Of a stretch of DNA of 64,000 nt, positions 11,620 to 22,632 are shown piece after piece. The DNA is from Athripsodes cinereus. Lineage: Eukaryota > Arthropoda > Insecta > Trichoptera > Leptoceridae. Location: contig OX388319.1 of the NCBI GenBank assembly GCA_947579605.1, positions 19,915,447 to 19,979,446 on the forward strand, in the 5' to 3' direction. The position numbers and the translations under genes were made by a program. Positions within the stretch are counted from its first letter, which is position 1. The number at the start of each line of letters is the position of its first letter. Under the pieces are notes generated by a model that was not told the DNA's origin, ran no database searches, and saw only the letters and a program-made list of their open reading frames with translations.

Positions 11620-11830
11620 TAAAAAGTTTTTTCACTTATTTTAGAGGCATTAACTATGTAACAATTTCTAGACATTTTTAAAAAGTTTAACTTGAATTTC
11701 TATGTTTATTTGTTGCATGAATTTAAAATACGCTATCGCGATTTTAGTGTTCTTTCACCTTTGGAGAGCTTTTCAACAAATAAACATAGAAATTCGAGTT
11801 AAAAATTTTCAATTTTTTTTTATTTATATT
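11620..11830. mobile_element. foldback element, copy 1
   Basis: Inverted arms (TTTCTATGTTTATTTGTTG and CAACAAATAAACATAGAAA) enclose a loop containing AAAATACGCTATCGCGATTT. The same loop and arms recur at 37270-37440, where the flank ATTGTTACATAGTTAA appears on the opposite side. This shows that the family carries longer inverted ends than either copy keeps alone. Confidence 0.65.
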
Positions 11831-12240
11831 ACAAAAAAGGTTTGCGAAGAATTCTTTGCTAGAACCAGAGAATTTACAGAGCATTCTAATAAAATAGAAA
11901 AAAAAATATTACCAAATAATTATATGAAAGACGTTTAATTATACTCCGAAAGTTATAAAAATTACTGACTGCCTACTTATTTAAAAAAAAAATGATATTA
12001 AAAATCCTAAGTAATTTATGAAGATATTAAACAACTTAATGGCTCAAATTTTTGTAATGTTTCAATACAAAATTTTATTTTATATTTGTTAAACAAATAT
12101 TTAAAAAATATTTCATGTGGGTAGAAAATTAATATACACTATAAAAAACATAAATCTGATTTATATTAGAGGAAATTGTGTGTGATACATAATACCAAAT
12201 CCGGAAAAGGTCATCATACTAGAAGTTACACTATGTAGAT
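11831..12240. other. AT-rich stretch, nothing recognised
   Basis: Runs of A and T with no frame, terminus or tail that I can assign. Confidence 0.4.
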
Positions 12241-12260
12241 TTCCTCATAGTTATATACTA

Positions 12261-12729
12261 CTAGATGTTCCTACCCGGCATCGCCAGGATGAATTTCATG
12301 TCTATCTACAATGGTTTAGACCAGAGGTTCCCAAACTTTTTTTCTACAATTTCAGTATTTTTAACAATATAGAATTCTATTACATTAATATTAATCTTTG
12401 TACTGTGATATTAACATGAAAAAAATTCCAGTATGTTTCTTTCATATAAACCATTTACGAACACAACAAAAAAGTCGTTGATGATGAATAAAACATTTTT
12501 TTAAAAAAAATCGATATGGCAACACGTGACAGTGGAACTGTCATATAAACGTCATTTTCATACAAAAATACAATCCGAATTTCCGTTTAAATTTACAAAA
12601 ATTTTCTTTCATGCAATCCGTCTCTTGATAATTACGAACACAACAAAAAAAGAATCAGCCAATTCGGTTCAGCTGTTCTCAAGTTATGGGGGAACATACA
12701 TGGTCAATCCATTTTTATTTATAAGAAGA
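12261..12729 (-). mobile_element. complete short non-autonomous Helitron (469 bp)
   Basis: On the minus strand the element starts TCTTCTTATAAATAAAAATG and ends ...GGAACATCTAG, with A before the TC end and T after CTAG. TC...CTAG inserted between A and T with no target duplication is the Helitron signature. The A/T-rich 5' start and the AACAGCTGAACCGAATTGGC box are typical of insect Helitrons. No Rep/helicase is encoded, so it depends on an autonomous partner. Confidence 0.75.
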
Positions 12730-12779
12730 TATAACGTAGACTTTTGTGCTAAACCTTGACTTCTCAACATCCTACATAT

Positions 12780-13555
12780 GTCAAAATAGTACCTGTGTTT
12801 ATTTCAAAGGGCCTTTAGTCTATAATTATTTTTATAATCTTAATCTCTTTACTTTGACGCGACGAATTGATTGGTTATTGAAATTATAATATTCGGTAGT
12901 ACTGAAATAATAATACATATATCGGTTAAGTTCTATTGAATTGTTGGAGGTCTTTTGGTTCGTTGCACTCGGAATATTATTAGTATGCGTTGTGTGTATT
13001 TAAATAATATTAATATTATTACGATTATAGACTCATGATCTTGGAACAAATTAGACATGATATCATATAAATATTACTAATAATTATTGTGTCTTTGATT
13101 TATTGATAAGTGTCAAAAAAAACATTGCAAGTACCTATTGAATTTGGTTTATAAAATTAATCATGAAAGTTTCGAAGAATAAAAATTAAAGCTTTTTCAT
13201 TAACTCCCAATTTTTTTTAATTATATACTATCCCACCCAGCTGATAAAATATTTACCTGAAATGGAGGATATGGAAGCCTAGATGACGCTCTGTCACAAT
13301 ACACTATTCGTACAATAATGAAATTAAAACATTTGGGAGGTTGAGTGAACAGGTAACACAGCTATTAGAAAAGCATTATTACTTTCAAGTTAAGCCTTGG
13401 TGGTCCCGAGAGAAGCATTGAATGGGGAATCAAAGTTTATAGTTAATCCCAAACATTTTATTTAATAATAATACAAAACATCTTTTAATACTATGAAAGT
13501 AAACATAATATGTATATATTATGGGACCAATCAAATTTTGTCCAATCTCTGTATA
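12780..13555. other. AT-rich stretch, nothing recognised
   Basis: No coding frame, transposon terminus or RNA gene could be supported here. Confidence 0.4.
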
Positions 13556-13556
13556 A

Positions 13557-13750
13557 ATTGATCTAATTGTTAAAATGAATTTAAAAACACTGTATAATTT
13601 CCAAATTAAATTTATTCACCTCAAACGTTTTCGCCAAGGCTTTTACTTGGCATCATCAGGAGTCCTCCTGATGATGCCAAGTAAAAGTCTTGGCGATTAA
13701 AATGAATTTCCAAAGTGTTAACACAAAAACATTTGATTGATCTAATTGTT
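13557..13750 (-). mobile_element. hammerhead-like hairpin element, copy 2 (15-bp TSD)
   Basis: A 164-bp insert (13572-13735) lies between perfect 15-bp copies of ATTGATCTAATTGTT (13557-13571, 13736-13750). Its centre is a hairpin with 30-bp arms (13633-13662 and 13665-13694, one mismatch, 2-nt loop). On the minus strand one arm reads CTGATGA, stem GCCAAG...CTTGGC, GAAA, which resembles the catalytic core of a hammerhead ribozyme with one extra T after CTGATGA. A 15-bp duplication points to LINE-type integration rather than a DNA transposase. Activity is unproven. Confidence 0.7.
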
Positions 13751-13921
13751 TTATTCTTTTATTTTTGTTGCATCTTAATGTTTGTTTTTGTAAATTTGTA
13801 CCAATTCATTTTTTATCATTTTTATTATTATTGTCTGTCAAATTGTTTTTTTTTTTACTTTGTTATATGTTTAACGTGTAAAGGGCTCACGCCGTGTACA
13901 AGTGATAAGTAAATAAATAAG
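13751..13921 (+). mobile_element. family J LINE 3' UTR fragment
   Basis: T-rich non-coding sequence closes with ACGTGTAAAGGGCTCACGCC, then GTAAATAAATAA. This matches the 3' end of the jockey-like LINE at 23440-25045. The hairpin element just upstream was inserted into it, because the duplicated 15 bp belong to this copy. Confidence 0.6.
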
Positions 13922-14918
13922 ACCAAGAATAGTGTTTTTGATTCCTAGATATATTTATTGTTTATGAATAATTCAAGAGTTTTTGTGTTTACACTGTGGA
14001 AATCCATTTTTAATTTTATTAAATAAAATGTAAAAATATATTATTGAGCACTGTTTAATTCCCACTTTGTTAGGTTAGATACCGAAAGTTTTCGCCTATA
14101 CTTGTAGGCATCTCATATTGTTTATGAATTTGGGTTTTTGTCTTCTCTCAACTCTGTGTGAAAAAATATAATTTTTATGTATTAACATAATATGTAAGAG
14201 GGCCTTGGCCTATGGAATATATAAATAAAAAAAAAATAAAAGAGATCATTTTGGGGTATGTACCTTTAAAATAAGAAATGCGCACAGGTTTTTTTGAGCA
14301 CAAAATTAATTTTTCGCACACAGGTAGAAACCTACAATGTAAGTAGGTACGTGCAATGTCTACTGTTTGTTTTATCTTCAAGTACTGGCAGTATGTTACC
14401 TACTCATGAAATAGCATGTAGGTAAGTTTGTATGAATATATATCGTATGTACAATGTCACTAAATATTATGATTAAGATGTCCTAGACTTTTAAACTAAT
14501 GAATATTCACAAGGGCGGAACACTTCATGAATATCTAATACGAGTAATATATAATGTATTTTCTAACTGTTGAAAGATCAACAACACACAAACAATTGTC
14601 ATATTTAATAATTATTGTATCAAACATAGATAATATTATGTACTATAGTTGTCAATACAATAACATTGTGGTAAGTAAATACATACTTTATGTTACGTTT
14701 ATGTTTGGTTTTTCTTTATGTTAACTCTTATCTATTTCATAACGGTATTTAACGTAAGTAAATGCATAATTATCTTTATTACAAGAAAATGTACATTTCG
14801 TCGATCAAATTTGTACCATTAAAATAATACAGAATTAAGGTTATATCTTTTTCTAACTGTTTGCTTTTATAAGTAAAATATTTTGGAAAAGTTATATTAT
14901 TTTATATGGATATTTACA
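13922..14918. other. AT-rich stretch, nothing recognised
   Basis: Contains only short frames and simple AT-rich sequence. No termini or RNA genes were identified. Confidence 0.4.
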
Positions 14919-15126
14919 TTTTTTTTTTTTTTTTTTTTTTTTCTTTTTTTTTTTTTTTAAAAAGATATATCTGGGTTTTGTTATAAACCCAAATACAACC
15001 TTATACACCTTTCACAGTAAGCTAAAAGCTTGTGTCGTGAAAGGGGAGTTTGCCGGCACCTGGGATCGAACCCCGAACCTCATGTTCATAAGGCCGAGAC
15101 TCTACCTCCAGGCTACCGACGAACTC
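14919..15126 (-). mobile_element. tRNA-derived SINE, copy 1
   Basis: On the minus strand the head reads like a tRNA gene: CGGTAGCCTGGAGGTAGAG (A-box region) and GGTTCGATCCC (a perfect RNA polymerase III B box). A tRNA-unrelated body and a long A-tail follow (seen as a roughly 38-bp T-run with one C at 14919-14958). It would be transcribed from its internal pol III promoter and mobilised by a LINE. A second copy lies at 59010-59157. The parent tRNA was not identified. Confidence 0.85.
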
Positions 15127-15510
15127 AAGATGCAATGTACACTCAGATTCAGAGCAAGTGACCGTTAGGCAGACCAAATCAAAAATTATTAAATAACATC
15201 AACCAAGATCTAGAGGAGCTAAATGCATTACTCAAGCCCAAGGCTTAGAGATATATTATTTTGAGGGTTAACGCTCTACAAGGGCTGTTCAGCCATCAGA
15301 AGTAATCAAGTATTTAAAGGAGAGATAGACTCTCTCCGATAATTTTATTCATTATCATTATTCAATACACAAAGCTCCTATGGAAATCATGGTGTTGAAA
15401 AAATTACCAAACTCAATAATGATTTGCGCTCAATTTTGAGAAATTTCTTTAATTGTGAATGAACACACCACTGCAGGAACCAATTTTTATTTTTGAATGG
15501 GGTTATGTTT

Positions 15511-15740
15511 TGTTCCGTGGAGCACCTAGTAAAGAATTGGTTCCCCACTCTTTTCCGTTAAGTTTTAGAATATTCTGTGAATAATAAATGTTCGAAAAAA
15601 TAAAGAAATTTTTACATCTTCAATTCAGCGATGAGGTTAGATGAGGTAATCATTGACGATTAATACATGTAGCTGGTTTGTTAGCTACCCCATTTGTGAT
15701 ATACGCCTTGATTGTATAGTACTGTAGTAATATTAGTTGT
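15511..15740 (+). mobile_element. family S SINE-like repeat, full-length copy 2
   Basis: Starts TGTTCCGTGGAGCACC and includes the CCCACTCTTTTCCGTTAAG block, the ATTCAGCGATGAGGTT box, and the TAGCTACCCCATTTGTG 3' block before a short TAG-type tail. The middle is diverged and partly deleted relative to the other copies. Confidence 0.75.
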
Positions 15741-16154
15741 AGTGTATAAGCAAGAGGTTGGGAGTTAAACTTATGTTTCTCGAATTTAATATCGGCATTT
15801 AATATAGAATAGTAAAATAGAATACCTATAGGAAATAATTAATAGTTGTATGCTATGATTATTAATATTTTTCTATCAATGCCAATAAAACATGTAGTCA
15901 AAATTCTTTACCATTTACATATTAGATAATTAGTTGGTCTATTGAAAGAATGAACAATCATTAACAACAAACAAGAACTCTCCATGCTTTTCAATATCTC
16001 TTTGAAATGTACGTACACATTCATAATAACAAATAATTCACGATTTGTAAAACTAAATTAATGATTTCGTTTTATTAAAATAAACTAGCTCAGTATCCAG
16101 TGACTTTGTTGTGTAGTGTGTGCGATACCTCCTCAATTGTTATCACAAGTAAAA

Positions 16155-16500
16155 CAGTCCTGGTGACAATGCATGAAGTATTGTTACCAGGGACTGACCT
16201 CCGCCCTGGAGGCCCCTGTGGAACCACTCTCTTTCGGGATCTCCACAGGTGCGGAACTTTACTAGCGCGAATCACTTCCTTCTTTCTTCGAGTCTCGTTA
16301 TATTAAACCAACTGTAATTTACCACTTAGTTAATTGAATAAATGTATAAAGTTATTACTCGAGTGATCATTTTACCTGGTAAGCCAATTATCTCTCTTTT
16401 TCCTTCTAGTATAATAATGTATCTTCGTCAGTGACGAAGGAGGTAGGACATTGTCCTGGACAAGCGCTAAGGATAGTATCCTTACCCGCTTCAGTTCACT
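16155..16500. other. cluster of consecutive short hairpins
   Basis: Within about 340 bp there are at least five inverted repeats. They are GTCCTGGTGACAAT against ATTGTTACCAGGGAC (16158-16196), CCTGTGGA/TCCACAGG (about 16214-16248), CTTCGTCAGTGACGAAG (about 16424-16440), AGGACATTGTCCT and AAGGATAGTATCCTT. The region is also GC-richer than its surroundings. It lies in what would be the 3' UTR of the minus-strand LINE fragment at 16550-16663, so structured LINE RNA is one reading. Confidence 0.5.
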
Positions 16501-16549
16501 ACGCTTAGGTAGGTATATCTGTTTTGTATATTACCATCACTTCTCCCTT

Positions 16550-16663
16550 CTACGCTCCTCTTGAATACGCAGAGCAAAAACCAGCTTCCTCAACCCAAGG
16601 CGTTTTTTGTGCCAACTGAGTCACCTCTTCCAATGACATTCCCAGTGTTCTGATGTCATTGTC
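16550..16663 (-). pseudogene. LINE C-terminal fragment (LEEVTQLAQ type)
   Basis: A minus-strand frame ending in TAG reads LGMSLEEVTQLAQKTPW near its end. The spacing of a small residue, EE, and the LAQ helix before a Trp-containing segment resembles the C-terminal tail of RTE/CR1-type LINEs (the SWEEV..LAQDR..WR motif). Upstream (to about 16960) the minus strand stays fairly open but is unrecognised. No RT motif remains. Confidence 0.45.
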
Positions 16664-16964
16664 ATAGGAACGGTGTATCGTGAAAAGGGGATGTTGAAAC
16701 CTTTGTAGGCGAAAAATCCGTTCTTTTTTTGGTCATTTCGATCTCGGAGGATAGACTTTGGAGATAAAACATTCAGTGCTACGGGTCCCAGATGCTGGAT
16801 CAAGGTGCCTCGGAGTCTGCGAGAGGAGGCGAATGGAGAGGGCTTTAGATCTGAAAACGCACCTTTTTGTTGGGAGTTTCGGGTGATGGACATGGACATG
16901 AAATGGACCCTTGAGGTCATGTTATGAGTAAACGATGCTTTACAAATAGTCAATATGTATACAT

Positions 16965-17478
16965 ATCATTGGAAATTTTCAAAACGTGACTCTGTCAGGA
17001 CCATTTCCTACATAACAGAGACTACAGATATTTACTTAGTGCGCTAAAGCACAGAGTCAAATATTACACAAACACATAATTTCATATTTTCTATGGTCAT
17101 ATAAACAAATCAATTTCAACTAAAGATGTATTTATGCATTAAGATAATAAAGAAACATATTGATACATGATTAACCTTTATAGATCGTATTATTATTATT
17201 ATATTCAATCACAATATTATTAATAATCATAGTAATTGTTAAGTTTGTATTTGAACTTTTTTATTATCACTTTTACGTTTCTACATTCATTGCAACAAAA
17301 GCTTTTAAATATATTATTTTTTGTACAATTCATCGTGTTCAAGTTCAATATGCATTGTATTCACGTATAGATTTGAATGTTATCAATGCATGAATAATAA
17401 TATGATTGACTGTCATGATTCGCTTTCAACAGGTTGGGTCATAATGAATACATTTATAATAAATACTTTCAACAATAT
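16965..17478. other. AT-rich stretch, nothing recognised
   Basis: No supported gene or element. Confidence 0.4.
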
Positions 17479-17480
17479 TT

Positions 17481-17706
17481 AACATATAAAATTCTCGTGT
17501 CACGGTGTTTGTTATCATACTCCTCCGAAACGGCTGAACCGATTTTGATGAAATTTTGTGTGCTTATCGGGTAGGTCTGAGAATCAGCCAACATCTGTTT
17601 TTCATACCCGTTAAAGTTAAGGGTAGTCCATCCTGATTTTTTTTTTTGGATAATGTTGAGGCATTAAAAAATACGTATAGCTCTAAATTTTCACCCTTCT
17701 ACCATC
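17481..17706 (+). mobile_element. Helitron fragment, 3' part replaced by a LINE
   Basis: Begins ACATATAAAATTCTCGTGTC and continues with the TCCTCCGAAACGGCTGAACC box, as in the complete Helitron at 23089-23435 but on the opposite strand. At 17707 it stops abruptly in the CTACCATCAACC block and a 5'-truncated LINE begins. A CAGCTAG just after the LINE tail (18831-18837) resembles the Helitron 3' end, so the LINE may have inserted with loss of the last 100 bp. Confidence 0.65.
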
Positions 17707-18834
17707 AACCTAGGTACTTCCCTTAGTAGTGGTGTTCCACAAGGCTCTATACTGGGGCCAATACTGTTTCTTGTATATGTGAATGACCTACCAGAATGTG
17801 TCTCCAAGGACCAAACTATGATAATGTTTGCCGATGATATATCTATAAAAATTAAGGAAAATAACAACAAGAATACAGCACTTGCCAATACGCTCAAGGC
17901 ATTAGATGGCGTGGGTGAGTGGTTTGGAGATAACGGACTCGCACTTAATGTGACGAAAACGGGTGCAATTCATTTTTCCTTGAAAAGAAACGTAGATAAT
18001 AATCCAGTCATGTCTGGTCTCTCCCAGCGCAAGCTGGAAGTAGTAAATGATGTAAAATTCCTCGGCGTAATGATTGACTCAAGGCTACAGTGGACACCGT
18101 ACATTGAGACAATATCTGGGAAGCTTTGTTCAGCAGTTTACGCTATAAAAAAATTAAGGATACTTGTGGCGAGGTGGCAGCCAAATCAGTATATTTTGCC
18201 TACTTCCAGAGCATTATGTCGTACGGAGTATTATTCTGGGGCAGGGGGGCTGATTGGAGCAGAATTTTCAAACTTCAAAAGCATGCAATTAGGGGATTAA
18301 AAGCGATGGGGCCAAGAGAGTCGTGCAAGGAACAATTTAAGGAACTTGGCATACTCACGCTCTCTGGCATTTACATCTACGAATGCTTGCTATACGCACG
18401 TAAAAATATGCCCAACACCCCTCTCAACTTGGAATATCATGGTTACGACACTCGCTCAAAAAGAAGTATCCGACTTATAGAGCACAGGTTGGCAAAATTG
18501 TCCAAAAACTTTGTCTGTCTCAGTGTGCGCCTGTTCAACAAGCTGCCTGAAGAAATAAAGTCCGTGAAGGATGAGGAAAAATTTCGAGGAGAAGTGAAGT
18601 TGTACCACGTTGAAAAAGCTTTTTACTGTGTCGACGAAATGCTGAATTGAACCATATACATTCATTTCAGCATGGAAATAATTTCCTGATGTTTTTTGTT
18701 TTTATTTGATCTATGATTATTGATGATAGAATTTGTATTGAATGCTATAATTTATTGTATGATCCTGTCTTCTGTAAATTGACAAGACCAAAAACTTTGG
18801 TCTAAGGACGATAAACAACAATAAACAACAGCTA
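17707..18834 (+). pseudogene. 5'-truncated LINE, RT and C-terminal part, one frameshift
   Basis: Reverse transcriptase of a non-LTR retrotransposon: it primes cDNA synthesis from its own RNA at a nicked target. Visible motifs in order are GVPQGSILGPILF (RT block 4), MFADD (catalytic block 5), DGVGEWFGDNGLALN and NDVKFLGVMIDSRLQW (blocks 6-7). The frame then shifts by one base at an A7 run (18147-18153), and the second frame (to 18650) gives YFQSIMSYGVLFWG and a C-terminal region with GYDTRSKRSI and LFNKLPEEIK. The type is jockey/CR1-like. The N-terminal third (endonuclease, RT blocks 0-3) is absent. The 3' UTR ends near 18834 with AAACAACAATAAACAAC. It is dead because of truncation and the frameshift. 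Confidence 0.85.
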
Positions 18835-18839
18835 GATTA

Positions 18840-20120
18840 TTTTATTTTGAATTTTTGAATGATTTCACTTTTTTCCACTTCGTTTAAAAATAAATTTTGT
18901 TTAAACTAATGGGAACGGCATGTAAAAAAGATAGAAGAATGAAATAACATTGATTGTCGTTTCTCTGTTTTTGTCAGATGAAACAAAGTTATGTTTATTT
19001 TGTGTTTTTAAAAGAAACGATTTAATTATTTATTTATTTATTTATTAAACTATAAATGGCTTTTGCCTTTATAAATACAAAATAAAATCCTTACTATTAC
19101 AATTTACATCAAAACATATCATTACTCTCCCCTCCATATAATTTAAAATATATACAAGAAGAAAACAGTTCAAAAATCACAGCAAATTTAAGTGTTTTTA
19201 TTTAAGTGTTTGTTAAGTAATTGTGTTTGTGTATTTATTATAAACCAATAAGTATGTACACACTAAAATAAAATTAAAATTAATAGACACAATTAATATG
19301 TTATCGTCATTACCATTTATTGATAAGGACATGAAATACATAAATTATTTGAATTTGCATTAATTAAGAAATTTATCATATTCTCAAGATGAATCAATAA
19401 TACCTTAGGATGTGTCTTATCAAATTAAACAAACAACATTTCCGTAGGATAACCTTTGCAAAATGCGAAATCTTTTATGTTTTATGCATTAAATAATAAT
19501 ATATTATTATTATTCAATACTGAGTGTTGAGATAAAAAAAATCGTAAAATTGTTTATTCCGAATAGCTTCCTGCATGAAAATACGCCGATGGAAAGGTCA
19601 GTGGAATTGTTGAATGAATTTTATTAATGGAAATATGATAATTTTAAGACTTTTAAATTACATTTTTTATATTATTATAAAAAGAAGTTCTTATTGAAGA
19701 CAGATCGTGATTCGATAGACATTCAACGGATGCTAAAGAGGATAATAATAATATTATTTTTAGTCTTAATCAGTTTTTACGGAATGGTTATTATTTCTAA
19801 TTATTATTTTTACACGTCATAAATTGTTACATAATAAAATTAATTAAACATTTTAATTATTATGAAACTGCATTCCGCTGAAATGTGTGAGATCTAAAAT
19901 GTATAAAAGTTGGACAGGGAAAACAACGGCGGAGATTCTGATATGAATTAATTTTAATTTTTATTTTAATTTATTTTATGTACAAATATATTTCGTTGCA
20001 ATGAATCATAATATATTATTTTTTACATATATTTTTGTATTACCTTCCTTGTATACATATGGACAATTTACACAGACCGAGTTGGTCCCAAAATAAAATA
20101 TGAATCTTCTGTTATGGGTA
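18840..20120. other. AT-rich stretch with one probable LINE tail
   Basis: At 19025-19160 a TTTATTTATTTATTTATT run precedes non-coding sequence, as in reverse-oriented LINE tails elsewhere in the window. Otherwise nothing is recognised. Confidence 0.4.
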
Positions 20121-20130
20121 CTAGAAAGTA

Positions 20131-20165
20131 TTCACCGTGTCGGTGTTAGGTAGTAGAATTCCATA
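20131..20165 (+). repeat. isolated end box of the 27/28-kb hairpin family
   Basis: TTCACCGTGTCGGTGTTAGG followed by TAGTAGAATTCCAT matches the outer flank of the hairpin insertions at 27048-27266 and (inverted) at about 28710-28745. The hairpin itself is not present here. Confidence 0.5.
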
Positions 20166-20260
20166 GTTAGAAAAACTAATTATTTTTTCATTTTACTTAA
20201 AAGTAACATTATATATAGAAATGGAGGGGAAAAAGAATAAATATTACTGGGATCTCAAAT

Positions 20261-20687
20261 ATTATAGTATATGGATTATCTTATTGGTGACACTTGCCAA
20301 GAAGTCCAACAATACAATGAAAGAACTGCTGAACTTTAAACAGATCTCGGAGCCTAATAAAAAAATATTATAGTATATGCATTATCTTATTGGTGACACT
20401 TGCCAAGAAGACCAACAAAACAATGAAAGAACTGCTGAACTTTTAACAGATCTCGGAGCCTAATAAAAAATATTATAGTATATGGATTATCTTATTGGTG
20501 ACACTTGCCAAGAAGACCAACAAAACAATGAAAGAACTGCTGAACTTTAAACAGATCTCGGAGCCTAATAAAAAAATATTATAGTGTATTATGGATTATC
20601 TTATTGGTGACACTTGCCAAGAAGACCAACAAAACAATGAAAGAACTGCTGAACTTTAAACAGATCTCGGAGCCTAATAAAAAAATA
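20261..20687 (+). repeat. four-unit tandem repeat of about 106 bp
   Basis: Units start at 20261, 20367, 20472 and 20578 (spacing 106, 105, 106). Each contains ATTATCTTATTGGTGACAC, GCCAAGAAG, GAACTGCTGAAC, CAGATCTCGGAGCC and an A-run. In one frame each unit could encode YLIGDTCQED and ERTAEL, but three of the four units have a TAA a few codons later. Only unit 2 reads through to LLTDLGA and a stop. Coding is therefore unlikely, though descent from a coding exon is possible. Unit identity is high, so the expansion is recent. Confidence 0.85.
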
Positions 20688-21445
20688 GATCCCTCCTCAT
20701 AGCATCTCCCACAAATGAAGTGGCCAGTATCCAAATTCATCTGCAATCCTATTGGATATTGTACAAGGTTTTGATGCTAGAGAATATATATATTTTAATT
20801 TAGGCTTATATACTTAGACTACATACCATAATTATCTTAAGGTCATAAAAATATAACACAACATGTTGAAGATACAATAATATTATGAAATTTAACATAT
20901 TATAATGTTCTAAATAATTTATGATGCGAAATTACAGAGGAAATAGATACATTACATTATATTCAAAATAATGCTATAAAATTCCACACTTGGCCATTAG
21001 AGCAATTGTAACTATTTATATTATGAAGTATTATCCTTTTAAGGACGTCCGAGTATGTGGTATGATACAGAAATCATTGCCCTCTACAGTGGTCCTGCCA
21101 AGGCTAAGGCGAGAAGCCTAGGGGCTAGCACGTACCTACTGCCTACCTTCTAGTTCAAGATCATACAACTCACGTATATATAACAAAACATGTGGGATTT
21201 TAATTCATGATTTTAATCGAAACTTTAATTTAAATGTAAGTATCCAAGAGTATTATTTTTCTTATCATTTAATGCACTGGAGGCGTGGTTAAGTATTGAA
21301 ATAATAATTCAAATATTTGTTATTACTTTTTTTCACCTTCTAAATATACGTATAGGCGTATCTATGTAATTTTTTGTTAGGTGTGTTTCAATTATCTTGA
21401 GAAAAATAAAAAAAAATTCAATTAAAAAAAAGTTTTTTCTTATTG
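20688..21445. other. AT-rich stretch, nothing recognised
   Basis: No gene, terminus or tail supported. Confidence 0.4.
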
Positions 21446-21447
21446 AG

Positions 21448-21725
21448 GGATATAATATTGGTAGTTTCAAAGTCGTTCTCATCGATGAAAAAATAACCGG
21501 AAACAGATTAAGATGGTACGGACACATTTTGAGACAATCACAGGATAAAATGATCAAAAAGACAATGGACGTAGAAGTAGAACTCAGAAGACCAGGCGGA
21601 CTAGTGATCTAAAGGAGGAAAAAGTGCGTTTGGAGGATACAAGGGACCGGAAAACTTGGAAGATGAGGACTAGGAGAGCCGACCCCAAGTAAATAGGAAA
21701 AGGGTGAGGGCGAAGAAGAAGATGA
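21448..21725 (+). pseudogene. family B RTE-like LINE tail, copy 1
   Basis: Encodes KITGNRLRWYGHILRQSQ, then MIKKTMDVEVELRRPGG; the frame is then lost. N-LRWYGH is the signature near the C-terminus of RTE-type LINEs. The non-coding tail runs through AAACTTGGAAGATGAGG and GCCGACCCCAAGTAAA to GCGAAGAAGAAGATG. The copy at 51252-51550 is parallel throughout. Family A begins immediately after. Confidence 0.75.
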
Positions 21726-21912
21726 GGGGTATAAGAAATCGCGGACGGCGGATACGTGAGTCAAACTCTCAAAGACGGCCCCGTGATGAGTAAGAGAATT
21801 TGCATGCATGTGGAGGAAGCGAAAAAAGTATCTAATAATTGATCAATATGGCGTTACGTTCTTTCCGCTTACCCCACTTGAAATAATAATAAAGTACAGT
21901 ATAGTATAGTAT
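21726..21912 (+). pseudogene. family A RTE-like LINE tail, diverged copy 3
   Basis: Follows family B without a gap. From GGGGTATAAGAAATCGCGGA it parallels the family A region encoding RKRGRPR, then has a deletion, then ATGTGGAGGAAGCG, TGGCGTTACGTTCTTTCCGC and the tail CAGTATAGTATAG. Many substitutions and indels make it an old copy. Confidence 0.7.
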
Positions 21913-22435
21913 TCAAAATAATTTAGTTTAATGAGATCGAACTTTTGCAGTTCCAAAATAAAAATATCTAAAACATATTGAATGTCAAATACAAAATTTC
22001 ATTTTAGTAATTTGATCGCCATTTTTTACAATATGAAATAATATTTATTTTTTATCTGATATAATGAGTCAGAGAGACATGGTTGTATAGATTTGATTAA
22101 TAAACGAGTCAACTCACCTTCAAATAGACGTTTATCTGGGGATTATATAGAATTAATAGGAAAACCACTTAACAAGTTATTAATAAGGATTAACATAAAT
22201 TATTACGTTTAATACACAAGTCAGTTGTCTCATTATTTTGTAACTCGTACATTCTCTTCTATGTCCGTTAGATCTCTCTGTATTAGTATACTGCTCTTGA
22301 TTTGCGAATCGTAATTCGATAATATTTTTAACGTAGGTACTGTAATTCAAATTTGTTTATTGGGATAAATACATAAACATTTTTTATAACTCCTTCTTCT
22401 TCTTCTTCCTCTTGATGAAGATCATCGATCTGTTA

Positions 22436-22632
22436 GTTCAGAAGTTGACGCCTCTTGTGATGCTGAAGACCAGCTCTCTTTCCATCTTTTTGGTGGTCTT
22501 CCTCGGGGACGTGAACTGACTGGTTCTTTCCTTAGAAGCTATATGTACAATTCTGTTTTCAGCCATCCGATCTACATGGTCTCTCCAGAATCGTCTCCTT
22601 TTCCTACTCCATCTTACGATGTCCTCTAACAT
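22436..22632 (-). pseudogene. LINE C-terminal fragment (RWSRKRRRF type), copy 1
   Basis: The minus-strand frame carries RWSRKRRRFWRDHVDRM, then ENRIVHIASKE and a basic SPRKTTKKM. The W..HVDRM pattern is the equivalent of LRW.GHV.RM in RTE-type LINEs. The same block is found on the minus strand at 57105-57190 (RWSRKRRRFCRGRVDRM). An ATAATAATAATT run at 22645-22660 lies beyond the 5' side. Confidence 0.55.

Noticed and set aside
13557..13750. Calling a confirmed hammerhead ribozyme
   Set aside because: One extra T sits between CTGATGA and the stem, and I cannot place the cleavage site or a third stem with confidence, so it is reported only as hammerhead-like.
14919..14958. Poly-T run as a pol III terminator of a nearby RNA gene
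   Set aside because: It is the A-tail of a minus-strand SINE, as shown by the tRNA-like head at the other end.
16100..16306. Protein-coding exon in the GC-richer island, both strands open
   Set aside because: Openness on both strands is explained by the GC-rich hairpins; neither translation has a recognisable motif.
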